A stretch of DNA of 42,794 bases from contig NZ_MNBW01000023.1 in NCBI RefSeq assembly GCF_001879715.1, positions 1-42,794 of the forward strand, written 5' to 3'. This DNA is from Nioella nitratireducens (GTDB taxonomy: Bacteria > Pseudomonadota > Alphaproteobacteria > Rhodobacterales > Rhodobacteraceae). The position numbers and the translations under genes were made by a program. The stretch's first letter is position 1; each line of letters begins with the position of its first letter. A model generated the notes under the pieces. It did not search any database. It saw only the letters and a program-made list of their open reading frames with translations, and had not been told where the DNA came from. Below are positions 8,147-16,681 of this stretch, piece by piece.

Positions 8147-9526
8147 TCAAATGTCGAACGTTTGATGCAGGCTCGGCCTTTCGACGCGCGTCCCCTGCAC
8201 CTTGGCGGCGAAGCTTTCTCGTGCGCCGTCTTCGCCGTGGATCAGGAAGGTGATGTCAGGCGCACGGTTCTTGCGGTGCCATGCCAGCAAATCCTTCCGT
8301 CCGGCATGGGCGGAGAAGCCATTGATGGTGTGAATTTGGGCCCGGACAGGGATGTGGTCGCCAAACAGTTTCACCGATTTCGCGCCATCAATGATGATCC
8401 GTGCCAAGGTGCCTTTGGCGGCAAAACCCACGAAGATCAGGCTGCAATCGGCATGTGCAAGGTTGTGGCGCAGATGGTGGCGCACCCGCCCGCCGGTGCA
8501 CATGCCCGAGCCCGCCATAATGACCGCCCCGGCCCGGATGCGGTTGAGTCGAATGGAGTCAGAGGCATCGCGGGTGAAATGCAGATCCGGCAGTTTGAAC
8601 GGGTCTTGACCGGATCGGATCATCCGGTCGACCGCGCCCTTCATCGCCTCGGGGTGCCGGTGAAAGATCTTGGTGGCCGAGATCGCCATTGGCGAGTCCA
8701 GAAACACCCGCATATCCGACGGCAGGGTTCCCGTGACCATGCCCCCACGCAGGAAAAACAAGAGCTCCTGCGCCCGTTCAAGCGCGAATGTGGGGATGAT
8801 CACGTTGCCGCCGCGCGCGTCGGCCTGACGGATCGCTTCGAAGAATTCGTCCTGGGATTCGTCCATGTTGCGGTGATCGCGGTCGCCATAGGTGGTTTCC
8901 ATGACGATGATGTCGGCGTCGCCGGGGGGCTGCGGATCATTCAGAAGCGGTCGGTTGGGAGGGCCGAGATCGCCCGAAAACAGGATGCGCCGGTTGCGGT
9001 CGTCTTCGGTCACGCTTAGCAGGATGCTGGCCGACCCCAGAATATGCCCCGCGTCATGAAAGGTGGCCGACGCCCCGTGGCCAAGGTCGATGGGCTGGCC
9101 ATAGGTGGCGACGCGGCCCAGTTGGTCGAAACTGTTCACCGCATCAATGGTATCATAAAGTGGGTCGGACCCACCCTTTTGCGTCGCGTGCCGTTTGCGG
9201 CGGCGCGCCTCTTCCTCGTGCAGGTGGGCAGAGTCCAGCAGCACCAGCCGCATCAAGTCCCGCGTGGCCGCCGTGCAGATTATTTCGCCCGTAAACCCCA
9301 ACTTGACCAACAGCGGGATGCGACCGCAATGGTCCAGATGCGCGTGGGTCAAAAGCAGCACGTCGACCGAGGCCGGGTCGAACCCGAACGGGGCGGCGTT
9401 GTCTTCGTGCAACTCGTGGCTGCCTTGAAACATCCCGCAATCAATCAGGATTTTTCGGTCGCCCGCCGTGACCAGATGGCAAGACCCCGTGACCCCGCCC
9501 GCTGCGCCGTGAAATGAGATCTGCAT
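8147..9526 (-). CDS. Beta-CASP metallo-beta-lactamase (putative RNA exonuclease)
   Basis: A 459-residue cytoplasmic metallo-beta-lactamase with an inserted beta-CASP domain and a C-terminal RMMBL segment. Zinc ligands are in HAHLDH (residues 61-66), with further motifs DAGHILGSAS, FSGDLG, the PTFALERAQE helix of beta-CASP, GSGMCTGGRVRHHL and the final GFSAHAGRKDL. Proteins with this architecture (YSH1/CPSF-73-like) act on RNA. The start at 9526 follows an AAGGAA ribosome-binding site; the upstream open frame is not conserved in character. It is convergent with the DUF2339 gene and separated by 250 bp from the ABC exporter operon, so it is probably monocistronic. Confidence 0.92.
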   Translation of the reverse strand: MQISFHGAAGGVTGSCHLVTAGDRKILIDCGMFQGSHELHEDNAAPFGFDPASVDVLLLTHAHLDHCGRIPLLVKLGFTGEIICTAATRDLMRLVLLDSAHLHEEEARRRKRHATQKGGSDPLYDTIDAVNSFDQLGRVATYGQPIDLGHGASATFHDAGHILGSASILLSVTEDDRNRRILFSGDLGPPNRPLLNDPQPPGDADIIVMETTYGDRDHRNMDESQDEFFEAIRQADARGGNVIIPTFALERAQELLFFLRGGMVTGTLPSDMRVFLDSPMAISATKIFHRHPEAMKGAVDRMIRSGQDPFKLPDLHFTRDASDSIRLNRIRAGAVIMAGSGMCTGGRVRHHLRHNLAHADCSLIFVGFAAKGTLARIIIDGAKSVKLFGDHIPVRAQIHTINGFSAHAGRKDLLAWHRKNRAPDITFLIHGEDGARESFAAKVQGTRVERPSLHQTFDI

Positions 9527-9727
9527 ACCGTGTTCCTTCCGTTCCGTGCGCCTCGTCGGACCTCCAGTTGGGCATAGGGTCGGGCGTGGGACGTTGAGGC
9601 AGGTCAATCCCAGGATTTGACGACGCGAGCGCGCCACGCCGACCGCGTGTGGTCGGATTGGTCCCGGGGACCGCCCCCGGACGGGGGTAGCGCCGAAATG
9701 CGGTCCAGCGAGGCTGGCCAAAACGTT

Positions 9728-9757
9728 TGGGCCAAGCGCCGGGTGGTGCTTGGCCCA
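9728..9757 (-). terminator. Hairpin downstream of the ABC exporter operon
   Basis: A perfect 10-bp inverted repeat (TGGGCCAAGC / GCTTGGCCCA) with a 10-base loop lies just downstream of the last gene of the leftward exporter operon. On the minus strand it is followed by a short, imperfect T-rich stretch (AACGTTTT), so it is a plausible but weak intrinsic terminator. Confidence 0.5.
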
Positions 9758-9776
9758 GGTTCGTTCCAATCGTGGA

Positions 9777-10391
9777 TCAATCGGCTTGTTCTGCGCCGCC
9801 CGGGTCTTTCTGGATGGTCATCGTCGCTGCCGCGTAGCCGTCCAGTTGCAGCGCGACCGTCACGTCCTTCCCCGCGACGCTGGTGACGTAGATCGAGTTC
9901 GGGTTGGCCCGCAGGTGGCCGTCGGCGCCGCTGTCATCTACATGGAAACGCGCCTCGCCCCCGGCGGGAACCACGGTGTCGGGATGGGCGATGTAGGCCT
10001 CGTGCACGCCGCTGTCCTGATCGGTCATCGTGTAAAACAGGGTAAAGCCCGACAGGTCGGTGGTGCCGTCATTGACCACGGCGATTTCAAGGTGGTCCGG
10101 CGCGTCACGATGGGCGACCGGGTCAATGTTGTTCTCGACCAGAACCTCGATAATGTGGAACGGGGCAGGGGCACCGCCCGCCACGATGGGGGTCGGGGCA
10201 ATGATGGGGGCGTCGTCTTGCAGGTCGCCGATGCCGTCGCCGTCCGTGTCCGGGCTGCCCGGATCGGTGTGCAGCAACGGTTCGGCGATGTCGGGCACGC
10301 CGTCTCCATCGGTGTCATTGGATTGGGCCAGAACGGCCCCCGGCACAAGCAGCAGGGCCAGAACGATGGCGGTGGTGGGGAACGTCTTCAT
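9777..10391 (-). CDS. Exported protein with thrombospondin type 3 calcium repeats
   Basis: A 204-residue secreted or periplasmic protein of unknown function. A Sec signal peptide covers about residues 1-22 (hydrophobic core IVLALLLVPGAVLA, cleavage near AQS). Two thrombospondin type 3-like calcium-binding loops follow, DTDGDGVPD (26-34) and DTDGDGIGD (48-56). The rest (about 65-200) looks like a beta-sandwich of the kind seen in CARDB or similar extracellular domains. The ATG at 10391 is placed 8 bases after GGAG; an in-frame ATG at 10397 overlaps the upstream permease stop. As the last gene of an ABC-2 exporter operon, it may be the exporter's partner or cargo-binding protein (inference). 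Confidence 0.8.
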   Translation of the reverse strand: MKTFPTTAIVLALLLVPGAVLAQSNDTDGDGVPDIAEPLLHTDPGSPDTDGDGIGDLQDDAPIIAPTPIVAGGAPAPFHIIEVLVENNIDPVAHRDAPDHLEIAVVNDGTTDLSGFTLFYTMTDQDSGVHEAYIAHPDTVVPAGGEARFHVDDSGADGHLRANPNSIYVTSVAGKDVTVALQLDGYAAATMTIQKDPGGAEQAD

Positions 10392-10393
10392 GA

Positions 10394-11383
10394 TCATATC
10401 TCCTGAGTAAGACGGTCGGGGTCGATGGGGCGCAGCAGCACGATGGCCGAGAGCCCGAGGGTGAAGAGGAAAAGGAACAGGACATCGCCGCGCCGCTCGG
10501 CCCAGATTTCGCTGATGGGACGGCCGGTATAGGTGTCCTTGATGCCCAGAACGGCAAAGCTGAATCGTTCGAGGTGCTTGGTGATCGAGGCGACCTCGAT
10601 GCCGTTTCGAAAGAACTCGTACCCCGCGAAGCCTGCCTTGATGCGGTCTTGCTCGACACGCGGGATCGACAGGGCGGCAAAGACCCCGCCTGAAACCTGG
10701 TTGTCGGGGTCCATGGTGTCCCCGATCTGCGGTGCGACCAGAACCAGCAGCAGCCAGAAGGCAAAGGCGTAGATCAGGCCCGCCGCCGGACGCCGCAGCC
10801 AAAGGCTGAGGGCAAAGCCAACCGTGTAGAGGCAGCTGAGGTAGAGCGTCGCCATGACCCAAACCAGTGCCAGCCGCCCGAGGTCGTTCAGCGTGAGGCC
10901 CACGCCCGAGAGCAGATGCAACAGCGTCGCGCTGACGGCGAAGACCACGGCCAGCGCCCCCGCCGACAGGCCGACCCCGCCGATCAGCTTGGCGGCCAGA
11001 ACCTTCCAACGCGGCACGGGGCGGGTCAGGATCAGGGCAAGCGTCTGGCGCCCCCGTTCCGCGGCGGCGGCGCGATAGCCTGCGATCAGGGCGATGACCG
11101 CCCCCATGATCTCGATCTGCTCGATGGTGCCGCGCAACAGTTTCAGCGGCCAGAGTTCCGGCGCCGCGATGTCCGAGGCCGACCGGCCAAGCGCCAGCAA
11201 CTGGTCGCGCGCGGCGGCATAGGTCGTGGCATCGCCATGCAGGGCGGCGGCCCCGGACAGGACCGACACAAGCGCCGCCGCCGCAAGCGCCAGGGTGGCG
11301 ATCAGGACGAACCGGTCCCGCAGGGCTTCGCGTGCGTCACGCAGCGCGATGGTCAGGATGGGAAAACGGGCAAGATCAGGCAT
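10394..11383 (-). CDS. ABC-2 type transporter permease (second)
   Basis: A 329-residue integral membrane protein of the ABC-2 (NosY-like) permease class. It has an N-terminal cytoplasmic segment, a first helix (about 25-45), a large extracytoplasmic loop, and a group of helices from about 90 to the C-terminus. RPVPRWKVLAAKLIGG is the conserved coupling region after the second span. The start at 11383 follows GGAGG at good spacing and overlaps the upstream permease stop by 8 bases; a start at 11398 is less likely. It pairs with the other permease and the ATPase to form one exporter; the substrate is unknown. Confidence 0.85.
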   Translation of the reverse strand: MPDLARFPILTIALRDAREALRDRFVLIATLALAAAALVSVLSGAAALHGDATTYAAARDQLLALGRSASDIAAPELWPLKLLRGTIEQIEIMGAVIALIAGYRAAAAERGRQTLALILTRPVPRWKVLAAKLIGGVGLSAGALAVVFAVSATLLHLLSGVGLTLNDLGRLALVWVMATLYLSCLYTVGFALSLWLRRPAAGLIYAFAFWLLLVLVAPQIGDTMDPDNQVSGGVFAALSIPRVEQDRIKAGFAGYEFFRNGIEVASITKHLERFSFAVLGIKDTYTGRPISEIWAERRGDVLFLFLFTLGLSAIVLLRPIDPDRLTQEI

Positions 11384-12308
11384 CGGGGCCTCCGGCATTG
11401 GGGTCGAGGGTCAGGCAGGAAACGACGGCAAAGCCACCCGCCGCGATGAACCCCGCGACAAGGCAAGCCAGCGGCGCTACCAGCCCACGCGGGGCCAGAG
11501 CGTCCGGGCGGTAGCCCATCAACCCGGCGGACAGGTAATTGAAGTGTTCGGACAGCGAGATCGGGCCAAGCCAAAACCCGAGCTGCGTGAAAAGCGGCGT
11601 GTCAGGAGCCACGGCGAGACCAGAGATCGGATTGATCGCCGCCGTCGGGTTCACGTTGCCGGTGATCGCGGGCAGCACGAAGGTGACGGCCAGCCACAGC
11701 ACCGTGGCCGCCAGCAGCCCGCCCGCCATCGTGGAAATCCGCGCTGCGGCCCCAAGCGCCACCAGCCCGAAAAGGGTCATGTAGCCCCATGCCAGCAAGA
11801 AGAATGCGGCAAGCCGCCCCCACTCTGCACCCGTCACATGTGCGCCGGGCAGCACGGCCAGTGTCAGCGCCGAAACCGTGGCGGCGGTGATCATCATGGC
11901 CGTGGTCGACAGGCACAACGCCGCGATCTTGCCACGAGCGAAGCTCGCCCGGCTGAGCGGTCGTGCGCCGATCAGGGGCAACACACCTGCGCGCCGGTCG
12001 CCCTCGATCAGGCGCTGGCCGATCACGATGGCGGCGAAGGTGCCGATCAGGCCGACATAGACCGTCACATTGCGCAGAACCGCTAGCGGCGATCCGAGGC
12101 TGACGGGGTTTGGCGGCACCGGCTCGCCCACCGAGGTCAGGTAGGCCGCGGCATCGGAATAGATCGTGTTCACGGTGTGGGTCGCCGACCAGCCAAGCCA
12201 TGCCGAGACCAGCACCATCAGCGAAAACAACGCGATCACCAGCAAAACCGTCCGTTCCCGAACCAGCGTCGCCAGCGATTGCGTGCAGATGATACGCGCG
12301 CCGGTCAT
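11376..12308 (-). CDS. ABC-2 type transporter permease (first)
   Basis: A 310-residue membrane protein with about six transmembrane helices, related to NosY/ABC-2 permeases. The first span is near residues 20-40, followed by an extracytoplasmic loop and the cytoplasmic coupling motif RAGVLPLIGARPLSRASFARGK, cut here as GARPLSRASFARGK (about 98-111). Its ATG overlaps the ATPase stop codon by 4 bases, and its own end overlaps the next permease by 8 bases, so all three proteins are likely made in fixed ratio. The two permeases differ in sequence, suggesting a heterodimeric membrane domain. Confidence 0.85.
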   Translation of the reverse strand: MTGARIICTQSLATLVRERTVLLVIALFSLMVLVSAWLGWSATHTVNTIYSDAAAYLTSVGEPVPPNPVSLGSPLAVLRNVTVYVGLIGTFAAIVIGQRLIEGDRRAGVLPLIGARPLSRASFARGKIAALCLSTTAMMITAATVSALTLAVLPGAHVTGAEWGRLAAFFLLAWGYMTLFGLVALGAAARISTMAGGLLAATVLWLAVTFVLPAITGNVNPTAAINPISGLAVAPDTPLFTQLGFWLGPISLSEHFNYLSAGLMGYRPDALAPRGLVAPLACLVAGFIAAGGFAVVSCLTLDPNAGGPDA

Positions 12309-13048
12309 GCCGCGCTCTCCTGCTCACCGACGCCCAGGTAAAGCGCTTCCAACGCGCGGTCGTCGCCATAGCGTTCGGTCACGGCATCCATCTGGCCCTG
12401 GAAGACCAGCTTCCCATGCGCCAGAACCGCGATCGAACTACAGGTGCGGGACACTTCCGACAGGAGGTGAGTGTTCATGAAAATGGTCATGCCGCGGGCG
12501 TTGAGCTGTTCGATGATGTCGCGCAGCAGCCGCACGCCCATCGGATCGAGGCCCGAGGTCGGCTCGTCCAGAAACAACAGCGAAGGGTCGTGCAGAATTG
12601 CCTGCGCCAGCCCCACGCGTTGCCGCATTCCCTTTGAAAACGTGCCGACGCGGCGTTCGGCCAGCGGCTCGATCCCGAGAAAGGCCATGGTGCGGCCAAC
12701 CCGGTCTGCGGCGTCCGAGAGACCGGAAAGGCGGGCGAAGAACATCAGGTTTTCGCGGGTCGTGAAACGGTCGTAGAGGCGGACGTTTTCCGGCAGGTAG
12801 CCGATTGCACCGCGCAGGCCGAGCGGGTCGGTCCGCAGGTCATGTCCCGCCACCTCGGCGGTTCCGCCGCTTGGGGGCAGCAAGGTTGTCAACAGCCGGA
12901 TCGTGGTGGTCTTGCCCGCGCCGTTATGCCCGAGGAAGCCAAAGACCTCGCCGTCGGGGATGTCGAGTGTCAGGGGGTGCAGAACGGTCGTGTCGCCATA
13001 GCGCTTGGTCAGGCCGCGCACGGACAGGGCCAGGGATTGGTCTGGCAT
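12305..13048 (-). CDS. ABC transporter ATP-binding protein
   Basis: A 247-residue ABC ATPase. Walker A is GHNGAGKTT (40-48), the Q/E-loop is YLPENVRLYD (about 94-103), the signature is FSKGMRQRV (a variant of LSGGQ common in ABC-2 exporters), Walker B is LLFLDEPTSGLDP, and the switch histidine is in NTHLLSE. Its closest general resemblance is to NosF/CcmA/GldA-type exporter ATPases; no nitrous oxide genes are nearby, so a NosF name is not supported. It is the first gene of the leftward exporter operon, and a terminator separates it from the preceding DUF347 gene. Confidence 0.92.
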   Translation of the reverse strand: MPDQSLALSVRGLTKRYGDTTVLHPLTLDIPDGEVFGFLGHNGAGKTTTIRLLTTLLPPSGGTAEVAGHDLRTDPLGLRGAIGYLPENVRLYDRFTTRENLMFFARLSGLSDAADRVGRTMAFLGIEPLAERRVGTFSKGMRQRVGLAQAILHDPSLLFLDEPTSGLDPMGVRLLRDIIEQLNARGMTIFMNTHLLSEVSRTCSSIAVLAHGKLVFQGQMDAVTERYGDDRALEALYLGVGEQESAA

Positions 13049-13069
13049 GGGGTATCTCCTTGTCTGTGG

Positions 13070-13096
13070 AAAATTGGCCCCCGGCGGTCGGGGGCC
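13070..13096 (-). terminator. Intrinsic terminator after the DUF347 gene
   Basis: On the minus strand a perfect 8-bp GC stem (GGCCCCCG / CGGGGGCC, 5-base loop) is followed by AATTTT. It lies 8 bases after the stop codon of the DUF347 gene and just before the ABC ATPase, so it separates the two leftward operons. Confidence 0.75.
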
Positions 13097-13103
13097 GGAA
13101 AGG

Positions 13104-13889
13104 TCAGTCAGCGGACCGGCGGCGCAGGGTCATTGCCCCGACGGTCACCGCGATGATGCCAAGGAAGGCGAGGCTGGTGACGATGGTGCCAAGGCCCAAG
13201 CCGCCGTAATCGGACGGCTGCGCAAGGAAATCCCCGAACGAGGCACCGAGGGGCCGGGTGAAGATGTAGCACAGCCAGAACGCCCACAGCCCATCTAGCC
13301 CGACGGCGAAGTAGCCCATGGCAAGCGAGGCGATGATCAGCCCGAAGAGCACACCGGTCCCGGCGAAACCGACGCCGAAGGCCTCGGAAATGAGGTCGCC
13401 GACGGCGGTGCCGAGCGCGAAGGTAAACAGGATCGCCAGCCAGTAGAAAGCTTCGCGGCGGAAGGTAAAGACCTCGTGGATCGACAGCGTGCGTTCGGAA
13501 GTGAACCAGATGGCGAAACTGGCGGCCAGTGCGATGGTGAAGCCGATGGTCGAGGTCAGCAATGGAATGCCAAGCGCGTCGGTCATGTTGTCGGTGATCA
13601 GCGTGCCCACAATCGAAATCATGACCACGGCGGTCCAGTAGACCGCCGGGACGTAGCGCTGTTGCCGGAATTGCCACAGCATCGCGGCCACCAGGACCAG
13701 TGTCATCAACACGGTGGTCGCTCCAAGGCCGAGGCCCAGATTGACCGCAAGAAAATCGGCCGCTGTTTCGCCCATGGTCACGGCGGTCAGCTTGATGATC
13801 CAGAACCCCGGCGTGGCGTCGGGCACCCGGTTGGGCGTTGGGGTTTCGGCGAGCGTGTCGCGCAGGTCGGTAAAAGTTGCATCGGTCAT
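13104..13889 (-). CDS. DUF347 (COG4705-type) four-repeat membrane protein
   Basis: A 261-residue integral membrane protein made of four tandem DUF347 repeats, each with two helices and a conserved Phe/Tyr-Trp start and a later Asp. Visible repeat signatures are GFWIIKLTAVTMGETAADF, YWTAVVMISIVGTLITDN, FYWLAILFTFALGTAVGD and FWLCYIFTRPLGASFGDF. The biochemical function is unknown. The ATG at 13889 follows AAGGA at good spacing; an alternative ATG at 13898 overlaps the upstream stop as ATGA. It forms a two-gene operon with the exported protein upstream. The same motif found before the PepSY-kinase operon lies in front of this operon. Confidence 0.85.
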   Translation of the reverse strand: MTDATFTDLRDTLAETPTPNRVPDATPGFWIIKLTAVTMGETAADFLAVNLGLGLGATTVLMTLVLVAAMLWQFRQQRYVPAVYWTAVVMISIVGTLITDNMTDALGIPLLTSTIGFTIALAASFAIWFTSERTLSIHEVFTFRREAFYWLAILFTFALGTAVGDLISEAFGVGFAGTGVLFGLIIASLAMGYFAVGLDGLWAFWLCYIFTRPLGASFGDFLAQPSDYGGLGLGTIVTSLAFLGIIAVTVGAMTLRRRSAD

Positions 13890-13894
13890 GGGGA

Positions 13895-14533
13895 TCATCC
13901 TTGGATCAGCGACAGGCCTTGCGCGGCGAAAGCATCGGCGCGGGCGTCGTCATCTGCCGTGCAGCGCTCAAGCGCGCGAGAGAGAAGGTCGGCCACTTGG
14001 GCCGAGGCTGTGCGGGTGGACAGGCTGTCCTGCAACTGGCCCACCAGGTCTTCACAGGGCAGGGCGCGCCCGGACTCGTCGGTTACGGCAATCCCGTTGA
14101 CGTGCTGAACCGGTCCGTTGGCTGCGGCGGGAACCGGGTGGGCAAGCGCGCCTTGCAGCGCGGCAAGGGTTGCCGCGACGCGGGCAGGATCTGGACGAGG
14201 GGCCCGCAGGGCGGAAAAGGCATCATCTGCGGCGCCGTCGACCGCGCCCCACGCGGCCCGGTCCTGCTGGCGCAGCGCGCCGGCGTTCTGGTCCCACAGG
14301 GTTTCGAGATCGGTGATCCGCTGCTCGGCTGCTGTCAGGTCGCCTGTGGCGGCAATGGCCTGGGTGTCAGAGACGATCGCGGAGTACGCGGTCACGTCGC
14401 CAAGGCCGGGGCTGGCCTGGGCAGAGGCCGCCGGGGCGGGGGGCAGCAGAAAAACCTCGGTCATCGTGAAGCCGGTTGCTGGCAGGGCAATCAGCACCGT
14501 CGACAGCAGCAGGTTTCGAAGGGGGGGTGTCAT
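13895..14533 (-). CDS. Small exported protein of unknown function
   Basis: A 212-residue protein with an N-terminal signal peptide or anchor (LLLSTVLIALPATGF, about 8-22) and an alanine- and aspartate-rich, mostly helical remainder. One segment, AEQRITDLETLWDQNAGAL (about 75-93), looks helical and resembles proteins found beside PepSY/two-component and DUF347 genes. I do not recognise a catalytic motif. The start at 14533 is preceded by GAGG; an earlier ATG at 14551 has no ribosome-binding site. Its 3' end touches the DUF347 gene, so the two are co-transcribed, probably under the upstream TTAC-N6-GTAAG site. Confidence 0.75.
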   Translation of the reverse strand: MTPPLRNLLLSTVLIALPATGFTMTEVFLLPPAPAASAQASPGLGDVTAYSAIVSDTQAIAATGDLTAAEQRITDLETLWDQNAGALRQQDRAAWGAVDGAADDAFSALRAPRPDPARVAATLAALQGALAHPVPAAANGPVQHVNGIAVTDESGRALPCEDLVGQLQDSLSTRTASAQVADLLSRALERCTADDDARADAFAAQGLSLIQG

Positions 14534-14626
14534 GTCGGGGAACCTCATCAATCGCGGGACGGCACGCGGAAACCGCGTCCTTGCCTGCTGTTTGACGGGA
14601 TCACCCGAGAATGATCTGACCGCGCC

Positions 14627-14642
14627 CTTACGGTTTGGTAAG
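14627..14642. promoter_or_regulatory. Shared TTAC-N6-GTAAG motif, DUF347 operon
   Basis: The 16-base sequence CTTACGGTTTGGTAAG lies 93 bases upstream of the exported-protein/DUF347 operon. It has the same half-sites and spacing as GTTACAGAGAAGTAAG at 19382-19397, upstream of the PepSY-response regulator-kinase operon. It is a candidate operator for that response regulator. That is inference from the shared sequence and similar distance only. Confidence 0.45.
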
Positions 14643-14653
14643 GACGTCGTTTT

Positions 14654-16678
14654 TTAGGGAAGAGACAGGGTGGTCAGCGATCCGCCTTGGAAAACGGTCG
14701 GCGGCGCGGTTTGTGCTGCCGTAGCGGTCAGGTCGCCAAGGAATTGAGCCAGCGGATCGAGCATGTCCGCGGCGGCTGGCCCGATCTGATCCGGCGCATC
14801 ACGGGGGCCTACCGTCACTACGTAAAGTCGTGCGCCATGGGGGGACAGGAATCGCGTGCGCCAGATTTCGGCCAGCAGCCAGGTCTGCCCCACCTGCCGC
14901 TCAACGCTCAGATCGCTCGGCCGACCGTTCCAGAAATGCGGGGCGAGAGGGGCGGTCGGGTCGGTCTCTTGCAAGGCCGCCTCATAGGCCAGCGAAACCA
15001 GCCGGGCGGGGCCCGGCACCAGGGCCTGTGTCCAGCCTGCCACCGTCAGCGTGTCGGGCAGCGTGCTTTCGGAAGACACCACAAGCACGGCGTTGACCTC
15101 ACCGGCCGGCGTGCCAAGCAGCGTTTCGGTCCCTGTCGGCAATCCCTGTTCAAACAGCGCCGAGGGATCGGCAAGTGTCGTATCACGGGCCGGTGCGGGC
15201 GGGATTGCATGAGCCTTGTCATAGGTCACGACAGTCCAGCCCGCGATGCCTATGGCGGCCGCGACCACGGTGGCGGCGGCAAGGCGCAGGGGCAAGGGAT
15301 GGCTGTCATCGGGGTGTTGCGGATGCGAGGCATGCCACCATTCCGCCGCCGTCACCGCGACGGTCAGCCAGAGCCCACCGACCAGCCAGCCATTCAGCAC
15401 ATCGCTGAGGTAATGTTCATTCAGGTAAAGCCGACTGGCCCCGATCAGGACAGCGATCAAGCTGGCCAAGACAATGCCGGTCGCCGCCCGGATACGATGC
15501 AAGCGCCACAGAACATAGGCAAAGGTGCCGAAAAACGCGATCGAAATCGCGGCGTGGCCAGAGGGGAAGCTGCCCGAGGTTTCAACGAAATAGGCCAGCT
15601 CCGGGCGGGGCCGCGCGAAAATGTGCTTCAACAAACTGACCGAGAGCACATCGCCCCCAACCGCAACCAGCACCGCAAGCGCCAGCCCGATGCGCCGCAG
15701 AACCAAGAGCCAGATCAACAGGGCCGCCGCAAGCGCGCCAATGACACGCGGGTCGCCAAGCGCGGTGACAAAGGCCGCGATCCGCAACAGGGTGGGCGAC
15801 CAAAAGGTATGGATCAACTCGGCCACGCGCGGATCAAGCGACAGGATGGGTGCCGTGAAGACAAATTCCAGAAGTGAATCCACCCAGACGGCGAAAAGGT
15901 AGAAAAACACCATCGCCAGCATGGTCAGCGGCAGGCCGAAGAAATGGCTCTTGTCGAAACGTCCCGCGATCCAACGCCCGACCGCCGGGTGCCGGGCACG
16001 GACCCTTGCGATTGCAGGCCGTTCGCCCAAGCTGGCCAACAGGCTTTCCAATAGCGACAAGACGAGCGGTAGCAGCCGCAGGAGTCGAAAGATCAACCAC
16101 CAGACCAGAAACAGGACTGCCGCAACCACAACCACAACCAGCGTAACGCGAGAGGCCATTGGCCCGATTTGCCCCAGCACGCCCCCGATGGCGAGGCCGA
16201 TGGACAGTTGCACCAGCGCGTAGGGGATGCTGCCGATGATGTTCCACATCAGCACCTTTCGCCGGTCCATTCCCGCCAGCGCGGCGGCCAGCGGGACAAG
16301 GCCCGAGACCGGGCCCAGAAACCGTCCCAGCACCAAGGCAAGCCCCCCGCGCTTGGCGAACATGGCCTGCGCGCGATGGAAGGCCTTGGAATTGGTCAGC
16401 CGCGAGCCATCCTTGATCCGCGCCCCGGCCAGCCTTCCGACCCAGAAGCTCGCCTCGCACCCAAGGATCGAGCCGATGGCCACGAACCAAACGAGGTCGA
16501 AGAAATCCAGAACACCCTGGCCCACCAACAGCCCCCCGGCCTCGACGATCAGCGTGCCGGGGACGACGATCCCGGTCAGGAAAAACGATTCCAGCATCGA
16601 ACCTGCCCCGATGGCCCAGTAGCCAAGAACACCAAGCGATTGGATCTGCGGCAAAATCTGGTCGAGTCCGAGGGCCAT
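14654..16678 (-). CDS. DedA-PAP2-LssY fusion membrane protein
   Basis: A 674-residue polytopic membrane protein with three parts. Residues about 15-200 are a DedA/SNARE-associated domain, a family linked to undecaprenyl-phosphate and phospholipid flipping, with GTLIVEAGGLL and GRFLGPVSGLVPLAAALAGM. Residues about 230-450 are a PAP2 lipid phosphatase domain with all three catalytic motifs: KHIFARPRP, PSGHA and SRLYLNEHYLSDV. Residues about 490-660 are an LssY-type C-terminal domain. The fusion suggests one protein that both moves and dephosphorylates a lipid carrier. It begins 3 bases after the mprF stop, so it is co-transcribed with mprF and probably shares a role in envelope lipid remodelling. 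Confidence 0.87.
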   Translation of the reverse strand: MALGLDQILPQIQSLGVLGYWAIGAGSMLESFFLTGIVVPGTLIVEAGGLLVGQGVLDFFDLVWFVAIGSILGCEASFWVGRLAGARIKDGSRLTNSKAFHRAQAMFAKRGGLALVLGRFLGPVSGLVPLAAALAGMDRRKVLMWNIIGSIPYALVQLSIGLAIGGVLGQIGPMASRVTLVVVVVAAVLFLVWWLIFRLLRLLPLVLSLLESLLASLGERPAIARVRARHPAVGRWIAGRFDKSHFFGLPLTMLAMVFFYLFAVWVDSLLEFVFTAPILSLDPRVAELIHTFWSPTLLRIAAFVTALGDPRVIGALAAALLIWLLVLRRIGLALAVLVAVGGDVLSVSLLKHIFARPRPELAYFVETSGSFPSGHAAISIAFFGTFAYVLWRLHRIRAATGIVLASLIAVLIGASRLYLNEHYLSDVLNGWLVGGLWLTVAVTAAEWWHASHPQHPDDSHPLPLRLAAATVVAAAIGIAGWTVVTYDKAHAIPPAPARDTTLADPSALFEQGLPTGTETLLGTPAGEVNAVLVVSSESTLPDTLTVAGWTQALVPGPARLVSLAYEAALQETDPTAPLAPHFWNGRPSDLSVERQVGQTWLLAEIWRTRFLSPHGARLYVVTVGPRDAPDQIGPAAADMLDPLAQFLGDLTATAAQTAPPTVFQGGSLTTLSLP

Positions 16679-16681
16679 GGG

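Noticed and set aside
12305-13048. Naming the ABC operon nosFY
   Set aside because: The ATPase resembles NosF in general form, but there is no nosZ, nosD or nosL nearby and two different permeases are present.
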